Source of the DNA: Pseudomonas sp. Irchel 3E13
GTDB lineage: Bacteria > Pseudomonadota > Gammaproteobacteria > Pseudomonadales > Pseudomonadaceae
NCBI RefSeq assembly: GCF_900187455.1
Contig: NZ_FYDX01000024.1
Location: 19,573 to 83,572, forward strand
Direction of reading: 5' to 3'
Length of the DNA stretch: 64,000 bases
Part shown: positions 38,737 through 47,433 of the stretch, one piece after another
How the letters are laid out: each line of letters begins with the position of its first letter
Position numbering within the stretch: position 1 is the stretch's first letter
Position numbers and translations under genes: made by a program
The notes under the pieces: generated by a model
Databases searched by the model: none
What the model was told of the DNA's origin: nothing
What the model saw: only the letters and a program-made list of their open reading frames with translations

Positions 38737-40173
38737 TCAGCTCTCGCTGGTAGCGCCGCTCTTGCGACGTGGAATGCCCAGGCGCTGGCGCCGTTCCCAC
38801 AGGCATTTGCGGCTGACACCCAGCTTGCGTGCCAGCTCGGTCTCGGTCATGTGGTCCTGGTGCTCGAGGACGAAGTGCTGGAAGTAGTCCTCCAGCGACA
38901 GATCTTCGGTGGGCTCGTGGCTGGTGGCGTTGGCTGCGCTGCCGATAGCCGGCAGGTTTTCGAAGTGCACGTGGTCTTCCAGGTCGCTCAGCTCGATGTC
39001 GATGCCCAGCAGGTCAGCGGAAATTTCCGGGCTCTCGCTCAGAATCACCGCGCGCTCGACGGCGTTTTCCAGCTCCCGCACGTTACCCGGCCACGAGTAA
39101 TGACGGATGGCCTGCTCCGCGTCGTGGGCGAACTTCAGGTCAGAACGGCCAATGCGCGCTCCCTGGCGGGCGAGGAAGGCGTTGGCGATTTCATTGACGT
39201 CCGCACCGCGCTCACGCAGCGCCGGCAGTTTCAGCGCGATGACGTGCAGGCGGTAATAGAGGTCTTCCCGGAATTGCCCGACCTTGGCCAGGTTTTTCAA
39301 GTCACGGTGGGTCGCCGCGATCAGGCGGACATCGACCTTCTGCGACTGCACCGAACCCACCCGGCGAATCTCGCCTTCCTGCAGTACTCGCAGCAGGCGA
39401 GCCTGGGCTTCCAGTGGCAGCTCGCCGATTTCGTCGAGGAACAGCGTGCCGCCATCCGCAGCTTCGACCAGACCGGCACGTCCGGCGCTGGCACCGGTGA
39501 AGGCGCCTTTCTCGTGGCCGAACAGTTCGGATTCGATCAGGCTTTCCGGAATCGCCGCACAGTTCACCGAAATCATCGGTGCCTTGGCGCGGCGCGAAAG
39601 GTTGTGCAGGGCGCGGGCGACCAACTCTTTGCCGGTACCGGATTCGCCCTGGATCAGGACGTTGGAATCGGTGGGCGCGACCTTGCGGATCTTGCTGTAG
39701 AGGTCCTGCATCGGCGGACAGGTACCGATGATGCCAATCTCGCCATTGGCATTGCCGGCGGCGACTTTCTCGCCTGTGGCCGCCTTGCCGTTGGCGCGTT
39801 CGGGCGGTGCTGCCGGAGCGTTCTGACGATCGCGCAGGATGCGGGCGACCGCCTGGAGCATTTCATCGTGGTCGAACGGCTTGGCGATGTAGTCGACGGC
39901 GCCCATCTTCATGGAGTCGACGGCCGAGCGCAGGCTGGCGTAGCTGGTCATGATCAGCACGGGAGTGCCTTGGCCAAGCTTGATCAGTTCGGTACCGGGA
40001 GCGCCGGGAAGGCGCAGGTCGCTGACGATGAGGTCGAAGGTGGCAATGCTGAAGCGCTCTTGGGCTTCCTGCACCGACCCGGCCTCGCTGACCTGGTACT
40101 GGTTTCGTTCCAACAGACGGCGCAGGGCGGAACGGATGATGGTTTCGTCTTCGACGATCAGAATGTGAGGCAT
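38737..40173 (-). CDS. cbrB: Two-component response regulator CbrB (NtrC family)
   Basis: Sigma-54 activator controlling carbon/nitrogen balance and crcZ. 478 residues: receiver domain with phospho-acceptor Asp52 (IVSDLRLPG), a linker rich in Ala/Gly, an AAA+ domain with Walker A GESGTGKE and the sigma-54-contact GAFTGA loop, and a Fis-type HTH at the C-terminus (LARKLGVSRKCLWERRQRLG). It begins 22 bases after the cbrA stop. A terminator and crcZ follow it. Confidence 0.97.
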   Translation of the reverse strand: MPHILIVEDETIIRSALRRLLERNQYQVSEAGSVQEAQERFSIATFDLIVSDLRLPGAPGTELIKLGQGTPVLIMTSYASLRSAVDSMKMGAVDYIAKPFDHDEMLQAVARILRDRQNAPAAPPERANGKAATGEKVAAGNANGEIGIIGTCPPMQDLYSKIRKVAPTDSNVLIQGESGTGKELVARALHNLSRRAKAPMISVNCAAIPESLIESELFGHEKGAFTGASAGRAGLVEAADGGTLFLDEIGELPLEAQARLLRVLQEGEIRRVGSVQSQKVDVRLIAATHRDLKNLAKVGQFREDLYYRLHVIALKLPALRERGADVNEIANAFLARQGARIGRSDLKFAHDAEQAIRHYSWPGNVRELENAVERAVILSESPEISADLLGIDIELSDLEDHVHFENLPAIGSAANATSHEPTEDLSLEDYFQHFVLEHQDHMTETELARKLGVSRKCLWERRQRLGIPRRKSGATSES

Positions 40174-40195
40174 TGATTCAATTCTCTCGACGGTC

Positions 40196-43144
40196 TCAGT
40201 TCACAGCGGACGTCGCTTCGACATGACGCGGCAGGGTCACTCGGATCCGGGTGCCGCGCTGGCTTTGAACATCGGCCGGGCTGTCGATGGTGATCTGTCC
40301 ATAATGCTCTTCCACGATGGAATAGACCAGAGCGAGCCCCAGCCCGGTTCCCTCGCCCGGATCCTTGGTGGTGAAGAACGGTTCGAACAGACGGTCCATG
40401 ATGTTTTTCGGAATGCCGCTGCCTTCGTCCTCGACGATGAGGTCGACGGTATGTTCGCTGGCCTCGCTTTTGACCCGCACCGCGGCGCCGGCGGGGCAGG
40501 CATCGCGGGCGTTGGACAGCAGGTTGATAAGTACTTGCGCGAGACGTTGCGGATCGCCTTCGACCCAGTGATCGGGATCGCACAGGTTGAAGAACTGCAC
40601 TTCGAAATTGCGCCGGTTCAATGCCAGCAGGCCGATGGCGTCCTGCGCCACTTCAGCCAGGCACACCGGCTCGTCGGTTTGCTGGTGGCTGCCGGCATGG
40701 GCGAAGCTCATGAGCGACTGGACGATGCGCGAAATGCGCTTGGTCTGTTCGAGAATCTGGCTGCTCAGCTCGGTAATTTCGCTGTCATCTTCGCGCTCTT
40801 CGCGAAGGTTCTGCGCCAGGCAGGCGATGCCGGTCACCGGGTTGCCGATCTCATGGGCGACCCCGGCGGCCAGTCGGCCAATGCTGGCCAGGCGTTCGGA
40901 GTGCACCAGCTTGTCTTCGAGCATCTGGGTTTCGGTGAGGTCTTCCACCAGCACCACCAGGCCGCTGTTACCCGGAGCGAGCGGCTCGTCGATGGCGGCC
41001 TTGTGCAGGTTCAGCCAACGGGTCTGGCCATCGAGGCCCAGGCGCTGTTTATGCAAGTGTTCGTCGGGCACGTTGATGAAGCCCAGCAGCAGGCCGCGCC
41101 ACGGTTCGACAATGGTGCTCAGGCGCGAGCCGACCACGCGCTTGGCGGGGATGCCGGTCAGCTCTTCCATCGCCTTGTTCCACATGAGGATTTCCTGGTC
41201 CTTGGCCAGGGAGCAGACACCCATCGGCAGTTCCTGCAGGGTCTGTCGATGGTAGCGGCGCAGGGCATCCAGTTCGGCGGCAAGGCCGGTGAGGCGCGAG
41301 TGGTAGTCCTCCAGCCGACTCTCGATGAAGTGGATGTCCTCGGTAACGTAGTTCTCGCTGCCGGACTTGTAGGGCAGGAAGGTCTCGACCATATCCTGGG
41401 CCACGCTCGGGCCCATCAGCCCGGAAAGGTTGGCCTCGATGCGGTCGCGCAGGCGGCGAAGGGCATAGGGGCGGCGCTCGTCGAACGGCAGATAAAGGTC
41501 GCGCAGCGCTTGTTCGACTTCCTTCTGCGCGGCCTTGGCCCCCAGCGGCTTGGCCAGTTGCGTGGCGAATTCCTGGGGCGAGGCGGCGTGAAGTTCGCGG
41601 CGCTGCGGACGGCGGACGTTGTCCACGGCGCAGGCTTCTGCGGCGGAAACCTCTTCGGTGCTGGCATTGGTGAACAGCGATATCAGGGTGAACAGCAACA
41701 CGTTGGCCGCGAGGGAGGCGATGGCCGCCATGTGCCAACTGGTGTCGTCCAGCACGTAGATCATGTTCAGCAGCGGGATATAGAAGCCCTGCAGGTTGCC
41801 GACCAGCGGCAGCAGCATGGTCACCATCCACACGGTGATCCCCGCCAGCAGGCCGGCGATGAAGCCGCGCCGGTTGGCGGTCGGCCAGTACAGCACCGAG
41901 AGCACACCGGGAAGGAACTGCAACGTCGCGACGAAGGCGACGATGCCGAGGTTGGCCAGTTCCTGTTGCGCACCCAGCAGCAGGTAGAAACCGAAGCCGG
42001 CGGCGATGATGGCGACGATCAGCGCGCGGCGGGTCCACTTCAGCCAGCGGTAGATGTTGCCCTCCGCCGGCGGTTGATAAAGCGGCAGCACCAGATGGTT
42101 CAGGGCCATGCCTGATAGTGCCAGGGTGGTCACGATGATCAACCCGCTGGCGGCCGAAAGCCCGCCGATGTAAGCCAAGAGGGCGAGGGCCTTGTTGTTG
42201 GCCGCGATGCCCAGGCCGAGGGTGAAGAATTCCGGGTGGGTGCTGGCGCCGAGCTTAAGGCCGGCCCAGAGGATCAGCGGCACCGCCAGGCTCATCAGCA
42301 ACAGGAACAGCGGCAGGCCCCAACTGGCGCTGACCAGCGAGCGCGGATTGAGGTTTTCGGTGAAGGCCATGTGGTACATGTGCGGCATCACGATGGCCGA
42401 GGCGAAGAACACCAGCAGCAGCGTGCGCCACGGCCCTTCCTGCAGTGGCGTGTGCAGGGCGGCGAGGGCGGTCTGGTTCTGCAGCAGCCAGACTTCCAGT
42501 TGATGCGGGCCACCGAACACGCCGTACAGCGCGTACAGGCCGATCCCGCCAATGGCCAGCAACTTGACCACCGATTCGAAGGCGATGGCGAACACCAGGC
42601 CTTCGTGTTTCTCGCGGGTAGCGATATGCCGCGAGCCGAAGAAGATGGTGAACAACGTGATCATTGCGCAGAAGGCCAGGGCCACCCGGCTTTTGACCGG
42701 CTCGCCGGTGAGGATGCTGATGGAGTCGGCCACCGCCTGGATTTGCAGCGCCAACAACGGCAGCACACCGATCAGCATGAACACCGTGGTCAGGGCGCCG
42801 GCCCAGGTGCTGCGGAAGCGGAAGGCGATCAGGTCGGCCAGGGAGGAAAGCTGGTAGGTGCGGGTGATCTTGAGGATCGGGTAGAGCAGCACCGGCGCCA
42901 GCAGAAATGCGCCGGACACCCCCAGGTAACAGGCGAGGAAGCCGTAGCCATATTGGTAGGCCAGGCCGACCGTGCCATAGAACGCCCAGGCGCTGGCATA
43001 GACGCCCAGCGACAGGGTGTAGGTCAGGGGATGGCGGATGATCGCTCGGGGGATCATGCCGCGTTCGCTGACCCAGGCCACGCCGAACAGCACCAGCAGG
43101 TAGGCGGCGCTGATCAGGATCATCTGGGTCAGGCTAAAGCTCAT
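40196..43144 (-). CDS. cbrA: Sensor histidine kinase CbrA with transporter-like N-terminus
   Basis: About 982 residues from the ATG giving MSFSLTQ. The first ~500 residues are a sodium/solute-symporter-like membrane domain with a dozen or more helices (for example YLLVLFGVAWVSERG, FLPGVLSVLYW), followed by a linker, a PAS domain (MGVCSLAKDQEILMWNKAMEELTG), HisKA with the phospho-histidine near residue 765 (VAHEIGNPVTGI), and HATPase_c (DEGSGIPKN, GTGLGLALVYSIVEEH). Some relatives of the symporter domain transport histidine. Alternative starts (GTG 43153, ATG 43150) lie within nine bases. The 5' end overlaps the small cbrX-like ORF. Confidence 0.96.
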   Translation of the reverse strand: MSFSLTQMILISAAYLLVLFGVAWVSERGMIPRAIIRHPLTYTLSLGVYASAWAFYGTVGLAYQYGYGFLACYLGVSGAFLLAPVLLYPILKITRTYQLSSLADLIAFRFRSTWAGALTTVFMLIGVLPLLALQIQAVADSISILTGEPVKSRVALAFCAMITLFTIFFGSRHIATREKHEGLVFAIAFESVVKLLAIGGIGLYALYGVFGGPHQLEVWLLQNQTALAALHTPLQEGPWRTLLLVFFASAIVMPHMYHMAFTENLNPRSLVSASWGLPLFLLLMSLAVPLILWAGLKLGASTHPEFFTLGLGIAANNKALALLAYIGGLSAASGLIIVTTLALSGMALNHLVLPLYQPPAEGNIYRWLKWTRRALIVAIIAAGFGFYLLLGAQQELANLGIVAFVATLQFLPGVLSVLYWPTANRRGFIAGLLAGITVWMVTMLLPLVGNLQGFYIPLLNMIYVLDDTSWHMAAIASLAANVLLFTLISLFTNASTEEVSAAEACAVDNVRRPQRRELHAASPQEFATQLAKPLGAKAAQKEVEQALRDLYLPFDERRPYALRRLRDRIEANLSGLMGPSVAQDMVETFLPYKSGSENYVTEDIHFIESRLEDYHSRLTGLAAELDALRRYHRQTLQELPMGVCSLAKDQEILMWNKAMEELTGIPAKRVVGSRLSTIVEPWRGLLLGFINVPDEHLHKQRLGLDGQTRWLNLHKAAIDEPLAPGNSGLVVLVEDLTETQMLEDKLVHSERLASIGRLAAGVAHEIGNPVTGIACLAQNLREEREDDSEITELSSQILEQTKRISRIVQSLMSFAHAGSHQQTDEPVCLAEVAQDAIGLLALNRRNFEVQFFNLCDPDHWVEGDPQRLAQVLINLLSNARDACPAGAAVRVKSEASEHTVDLIVEDEGSGIPKNIMDRLFEPFFTTKDPGEGTGLGLALVYSIVEEHYGQITIDSPADVQSQRGTRIRVTLPRHVEATSAVN

Positions 43145-43310
43145 CGGCATCACGTTGGCTCTGCAGGATAAAGGTCACGACGATCAGGATCAGCCAGAGC
43201 AGGTAAGGGCGATACCAGGCACCGGTCGGGTCGATCCACCAGTCCATGATGGCCGGGGAGAACAGGTAGATCCCCACGACCAGAAGCAGGACCAAACGAT
43301 AGATGTACAT
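43134..43310 (-). CDS. cbrX: CbrX-like 58-residue membrane protein overlapping cbrA
   Basis: 58 residues: MYIYRLVLLLVVGIYLFSPA followed by IMDWWIDPTGAWYRPY and a second membrane segment LLWLILIVVTFIL, ending SQRDADEL. GAGG precedes the ATG, and the stop (43134-43136) overlaps the cbrA start by about 11 bases in a different frame, so cbrA translation is probably coupled to it. A small ORF in this place is described in P. putida as CbrX; its exact role is unknown to me. Too short for many gene finders. Confidence 0.8.
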   Translation of the reverse strand: MYIYRLVLLLVVGIYLFSPAIMDWWIDPTGAWYRPYLLWLILIVVTFILQSQRDADEL

Positions 43311-43461
43311 GCTGGCCTCATTGGATTTTGCCGCTGCGAACTGGACTTATTATTGGCGCAAAACTGTGGCGATGGTAACGGAAGGGCCGCTGCCTGCAAA
43401 CGGACTTCATGCAGCGGCTCAAGGAATTGAATTTATTGGTCTTTCTGCCGGAAGACCGGGT

Positions 43462-44349
43462 TCAGCGCAGTTGGGCCTCGGGCAGGGTGAGGCGGCGCGG
43501 GATTGCATCGGCATCCCAGTGCGCGGCGGCATGGCGCAGCACTTCGGCCGGGGTGGACGCGGCCATCGCCGGATCGGTGCTCTGGCCCAGTGCACGCAAT
43601 GCCCGCAGGATCAGGGGTGTGGCCTGTTCAGCCGGCAGCGGCGCGGAGCGGTAGGACTTGCCCAGCTTGTGCCCGTCGGGTTGGGTGATCAGCGGCACGT
43701 GCAGGTAGCGCGGCTGCGCAAGACCAAGCAACTCCTGCAGGTACAGCTGACGCGGTGTGTTGTCCAGCAGGTCGGCGCCGCGAACGACATCGGTCACACC
43801 CTGCCACGCATCGTCCAGCACCACCGCCAACTGGTAGGCATACAGGCCGTCGCGCCGCTGAATGACGAAATCGCCGACGTCACGTCCCAGATGTTGCTCG
43901 AAATTACCCTGGACACGGTCGGTGAAGCGGTAGGTCAATTCCGGTACACGAATCCGAATCGCGGCATCGTCCCGCGCGTGGCAGAGGTTGCGGCACAGGC
44001 CAGGATAGATGCCGCTGTAGCCTTCCAGTTGCTTGCGCGAGCAGGTGCAGGCGTAGGCCAGGCCTTGGCGGAACAGGCGTTCGATCACTTCGGCGTAAGC
44101 ATCGTGGCGGTCATGCTGGTAGACGACTTCGCCGTCCCATTCCAGGCCGTAGCTTTCCAGTGTCTTGAGAATCGCGGCCTGGGCGCCGGGGGCTTCGCGA
44201 GGTGGGTCGATGTCTTCCATGCGCAGCAGCCAGCGGCCACCCACGGCACGGGCGTCGAGCCAGGAGGCGAGGGCTGCGACCAGCGAGCCGAAGTGCAGGA
44301 AGCCACTGGGTGTCGGAGCGAAGCGTCCGATGTAGTGGGACTGTTTCAT
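43462..44349 (-). CDS. gluQ: Glutamyl-Q tRNA(Asp) synthetase
   Basis: Attaches glutamate to queuosine 34 of tRNA-Asp. 295 residues: a GluRS catalytic core without the anticodon-binding domain. The HIGH-like motif is in RFAPTPSGFLHFGSLV, the KMSK-like element is HKLGKSYRS, and a zinc-binding knot is formed by CTCS and CRNLC. Located directly after dksA on the same strand, the dksA-gluQ pairing common in gamma-proteobacteria. Confidence 0.96.
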   Translation of the reverse strand: MKQSHYIGRFAPTPSGFLHFGSLVAALASWLDARAVGGRWLLRMEDIDPPREAPGAQAAILKTLESYGLEWDGEVVYQHDRHDAYAEVIERLFRQGLAYACTCSRKQLEGYSGIYPGLCRNLCHARDDAAIRIRVPELTYRFTDRVQGNFEQHLGRDVGDFVIQRRDGLYAYQLAVVLDDAWQGVTDVVRGADLLDNTPRQLYLQELLGLAQPRYLHVPLITQPDGHKLGKSYRSAPLPAEQATPLILRALRALGQSTDPAMAASTPAEVLRHAAAHWDADAIPRRLTLPEAQLR

Positions 44350-44370
44350 GGTGGATGCCGGGATCTGTAA

Positions 44371-44399
44371 ATGAAACGGGGCGCAATATGCGCCCCGTT
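44371..44399 (-). terminator. Terminator-like hairpin between dksA and gluQ
   Basis: On the minus strand an 11-bp stem AACGGGGCGCA-TAT-TGCGCCCCGTT follows dksA by about 16 bases, with a weak T tail (TCATTT). Partial read-through into gluQ would be expected, as in E. coli dksA-gluQ; the consequence is inferred. Confidence 0.6.
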
Positions 44400-44415
44400 C
44401 TGTATGCGGTCAGGA

Positions 44416-44859
44416 TCAGCCTTTGCCGATCGTCTTTTCCTTCTTCTCCGCCAGTTCCTTGCAGTCGAAGCACTGGTCAGCGGTCGGACGGGCTTCCAGG
44501 CGCTTCAGGCCGATCTCCACGCCACAGCTGTCACACCAGCCGTATTCATCATCGACGATCTTCTGGAGAGTCTTGTCGATCTTCTTGATCAGTTTTCGCT
44601 CGCGGTCACGGTTACGAAGCTCCAGAGCGAACTCTTCTTCCTGGCTGGCACGGTCTGCCGGATCGGGGAAGTTGGCCGCTTCATCCTTCATATGGTCCAC
44701 GGTGCGGTCCACGCTGGTCATCAGGTCCTGTTTCCAGGCACCGAGCAGCTTGGTGAAGTGTTTTTTCATGGGCTCGCCCATGTACTCCTCACCTTTGGTT
44801 GCGACATACGGGTCGAGACCATACATGGAGCCTGCTTTTTGCTTTTCTACGGTGGACAT
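44416..44859 (-). CDS. dksA: RNA polymerase-binding transcription factor DksA
   Basis: Potentiates ppGpp at RNA polymerase, repressing rRNA and activating amino-acid promoters. 147 residues starting MSTVEKQKAG, with GAGAGG upstream; an in-frame ATG at 44877 would add six. The coiled coil bears DPADRASQEEEF at its tip region, and the C-terminus has the four-cysteine zinc finger (Cys109, Cys112, Cys130, Cys133). rrn promoters at the end of this window are the sort of target it acts on. Confidence 0.98.
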   Translation of the reverse strand: MSTVEKQKAGSMYGLDPYVATKGEEYMGEPMKKHFTKLLGAWKQDLMTSVDRTVDHMKDEAANFPDPADRASQEEEFALELRNRDRERKLIKKIDKTLQKIVDDEYGWCDSCGVEIGLKRLEARPTADQCFDCKELAEKKEKTIGKG

Positions 44860-45072
44860 GAATAGACCGCCTCTCACTCATCTGAATCCAATGCGCAGGC
44901 TTATTCCATCTCCGGCGCCCGCCGGCCCTGCGACTGCGAGCCGCCGAACTTACCAGATAGGACGGGGGTGCGCTACTCCCCGTTAGCTCGGGTAGGACAG
45001 CGAGGTTTAGCCATACGTTCATCGTTGCGCATGGGTAGAATCACCAGTTTAGTCCCAATTGAGAGAAGTCCC

Positions 45073-46245
45073 ATGGCTCAGCCCTACAGTGCGCGCAGTC
45101 GCGCCATCGAACCCTTCCATGTGATGGCACTGTTGGCCCGGGCCAACGAGTTGCAGGCCGCCGGTCATGATGTGATTCACCTGGAAATCGGCGAGCCGGA
45201 CTTCTCCACCGCAGCGCCCATCGTCGAAGCCGGCCAGGCCGCGCTGAGCGCCGGTCACACCCGTTACACCGCCGCCCGCGGGCTGCCGGCGCTGCGTGAA
45301 GCGATTGCCGGCTTCTATGACCAGCGCTATGGCGTGAACATTGATCCGCAGCGGATTCTCATTACCCCAGGCGGTTCTGGTGCGCTGCTGCTGACCAGCA
45401 GCCTGCTGGTGGACCCCGGCAAGCACTGGCTGCTGGCCGACCCCGGTTATCCGTGCAACCGCCATTTCCTGCGTCTGGTGGAAGGCGGTGCACAACTGGT
45501 GCCGGTGGGGCCGGACGTCAACTATCAACTGACCGCTGATCTGGTCGAGCGCTATTGGGATAACGATACGGTCGGCGCCCTGGTGGCGTCGCCGGCCAAC
45601 CCGACTGGCACCGTGCTCGATCGCGAGCAATTGGCGGGCCTGTCGCGGGCGACCCGGGCGCACAATGGCCATCTGGTGGTGGACGAGATCTATCACGGCC
45701 TGACCTACGGCATGGACGCTCCCAGCGTGCTGGAAGTCGATGACCAAGCCTTTGTCCTTAATAGTTTCTCCAAATATTTCGGAATGACCGGCTGGCGCCT
45801 GGGCTGGATGGTCGCACCGCCTGCGGCCGTGCCTGAATTGGAGAAACTGGCGCAGAACCTCTACATCAGTGCGCCGAGCATGGCTCAGCATGCGGCCCTG
45901 GCCTGTTTCGAGCCCGGCACCCTGGCGATCCTCGAAGAGCGCCGCGCCGAATTCGCCCGCCGCCGCGACTTCCTCCTGCCAGCCCTGCGCGGGCTCGGCT
46001 TCGGGATCACGGTGGAGCCGCAAGGTGCGTTCTACCTGTACGCCGACATCAGCGCATTCGGTGGTGATGCGTTCGCGTTCTGCCGGCACTTCCTGGAAAC
46101 CGAGCATGTCGCCTTCACCCCAGGCGTGGACTTCGGCCGGCACCAGGCCAGCCATCATGTGCGATTCGCCTACACCCAGAGCCTGCCGCGTCTGCAAGAA
46201 GCGGTGGAGCGGATTGCCCGTGGGCTGAAGAGCTGGCAAGGCTGA
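45073..46245 (+). CDS. PLP-dependent aminotransferase, class I/II
   Basis: 390 residues from MAQPYSARSR with GAGAGAAG upstream. The substrate-side block HLEIGEPDFSTA, LITPGGSGALLL, ASPANPTGTVL, DEIYHGLTY and the PLP-lysine motif NSFSKYFGMTGWRLGW mark a fold-type I aspartate/alanine-type aminotransferase. Its substrate cannot be told. It overlaps sfsA (TGATG) and is thus co-translated with it. In P. aeruginosa the equivalent gene also sits between dksA and sfsA. Confidence 0.93.
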   Translation: MAQPYSARSRAIEPFHVMALLARANELQAAGHDVIHLEIGEPDFSTAAPIVEAGQAALSAGHTRYTAARGLPALREAIAGFYDQRYGVNIDPQRILITPGGSGALLLTSSLLVDPGKHWLLADPGYPCNRHFLRLVEGGAQLVPVGPDVNYQLTADLVERYWDNDTVGALVASPANPTGTVLDREQLAGLSRATRAHNGHLVVDEIYHGLTYGMDAPSVLEVDDQAFVLNSFSKYFGMTGWRLGWMVAPPAAVPELEKLAQNLYISAPSMAQHAALACFEPGTLAILEERRAEFARRRDFLLPALRGLGFGITVEPQGAFYLYADISAFGGDAFAFCRHFLETEHVAFTPGVDFGRHQASHHVRFAYTQSLPRLQEAVERIARGLKSWQG

Positions 46246-46958
46246 TGCATTTCACTCCATTGCTCGAAGAAGCCCGGCTGCTGCGCCGTTACAAACGCTT
46301 TCTCGCGGATATCGAACTACCGAGCGGCGAACAGATGACCATCCACTGCCCGAACACCGGCTCGATGCTCAACTGCATGAAGGAAGGCGGCAAGGTCTGG
46401 TTCAGTCGCTCCAACGACCCCAAGCGCAAGCTGCCCGGTACCTGGGAAATCAGCGAGACCCCGCAAGGCCGGCTGGCCTGCGTGAATACCGGACGGGCCA
46501 ATGCCATTGTCGAAGAAGCGCTGCGCGCCGGCGTGATCAGTGAGCTGGCGGGTTTCACCGCGCTGCGCCGCGAGGTGCCGTATGGCGAGGAGAACAGCCG
46601 CATCGACTTTCAACTGACCTTCGACAGCGGCCTGGCCTATGTGGAGGTCAAGAGCGTGACCCTCGGTTTCGACGGTTCGGCCATCGCGGCCTTTCCCGAT
46701 GCCGTGACCCAACGCGGCGCCAAGCACCTGCGCGAGCTGGCGGCGCTGGCCCGGCAAGGGGTCCGCGCGGTGCAGCTTTATTGTGTGAACCTCAACGGTA
46801 TCGAGGCGGTACGCCCGGCCGAGGAGATTGACCCGGGATACGCCATCGCGCTGCGCGCCGCCGTGCTCGATGGCGTCGAAGTGCTGGCGTACGGGGTGAC
46901 GCTGGACAGCGAGCAGGTGCGTATCGACCGCGCCCTGCCGGTGCAGCTCAATCCGTGA
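46245..46958 (+). CDS. sfsA: SfsA family nuclease-like protein
   Basis: 237 residues. N-terminal OB-like part (CPNTGSMLNCM, VWFSRSNDPKRKLPGTWE) and a C-terminal PD-(D/E)xK-like core, with ENSRIDFQL and YVEVKSVTL carrying the acidic/lysine residues. Named for sugar fermentation stimulation in E. coli and associated with nucleic-acid binding; the actual role is unsettled. Its 3' end overlaps the convergent Rieske gene by 11 bases. Confidence 0.94.
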   Translation: MHFTPLLEEARLLRRYKRFLADIELPSGEQMTIHCPNTGSMLNCMKEGGKVWFSRSNDPKRKLPGTWEISETPQGRLACVNTGRANAIVEEALRAGVISELAGFTALRREVPYGEENSRIDFQLTFDSGLAYVEVKSVTLGFDGSAIAAFPDAVTQRGAKHLRELAALARQGVRAVQLYCVNLNGIEAVRPAEEIDPGYAIALRAAVLDGVEVLAYGVTLDSEQVRIDRALPVQLNP

Positions 46959-47265
46959 GCCAGATGCCCTGGCTGTCTTCATGGCAGTCGAGGGCTTCCA
47001 GGGCATCACCCTCGCACGGTCCGGCCACGCACTCGCCGTTCTCGATAAGGAACAGTGCGCCATGCCGGGCGCAGGTGATCAGGCTGGCGCTGCTGTCGAG
47101 AAACTGGTCTGGCTGCCAGTTGAGCGCAATCCCGCGATGAGGGCAGCGGTTTCGGTACAGATAGACCTGCCCTTGCCGGCGTACGCCCAGCAGTTCGGTA
47201 TTTTCGCAGGTGAAACCGCGGCTCTGGCCTTCGCCCAGTTCGGCGGAGGTACAAAGGAAGTGCAT
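46948..47265 (-). CDS. Small Rieske [2Fe-2S] ferredoxin-like protein
   Basis: 105 residues forming a single Rieske domain: Cys41-x-His43 in NRCPHRGIAL and Cys65-x2-His68 in TCARHGALF. No signal peptide or membrane helix, so it is a soluble cytoplasmic electron carrier or a stand-alone oxygenase-type component. Its redox partner is not adjacent. It diverges from the haem importer operon across a Fur-box-like site, so it may be iron regulated too. Confidence 0.88.
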   Translation of the reverse strand: MHFLCTSAELGEGQSRGFTCENTELLGVRRQGQVYLYRNRCPHRGIALNWQPDQFLDSSASLITCARHGALFLIENGECVAGPCEGDALEALDCHEDSQGIWLTD

Positions 47266-47308
47266 GAGCGATGGGCTCCGTTAAGGATGCAAGGCAGCTT
47301 GACGCTCA

Positions 47309-47327
47309 AATGCAAATAATTATCAAA
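47309..47327. promoter_or_regulatory. Fur-box-like site before the haem importer
   Basis: AAATGCAAATAATTATCAA resembles the 19-bp Fur consensus, especially the ATAATTATC core. It overlaps a possible promoter for the importer, TTGACG (47299-47304) with TATCAA (47321-47326) 16 bases apart. The same site lies 45 bases from the divergent Rieske gene start. Confidence 0.6.
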
Positions 47328-47433
47328 TTGCCGGCTCTGATGGCGTCGGGCGCCTTTATACCCTGCCCGGCGCTTCTCTCACACCGCTATCCGAGGGGTG
47401 GCGGTTCGTCCTGATCGAAAAGGAAGCCCCGTT

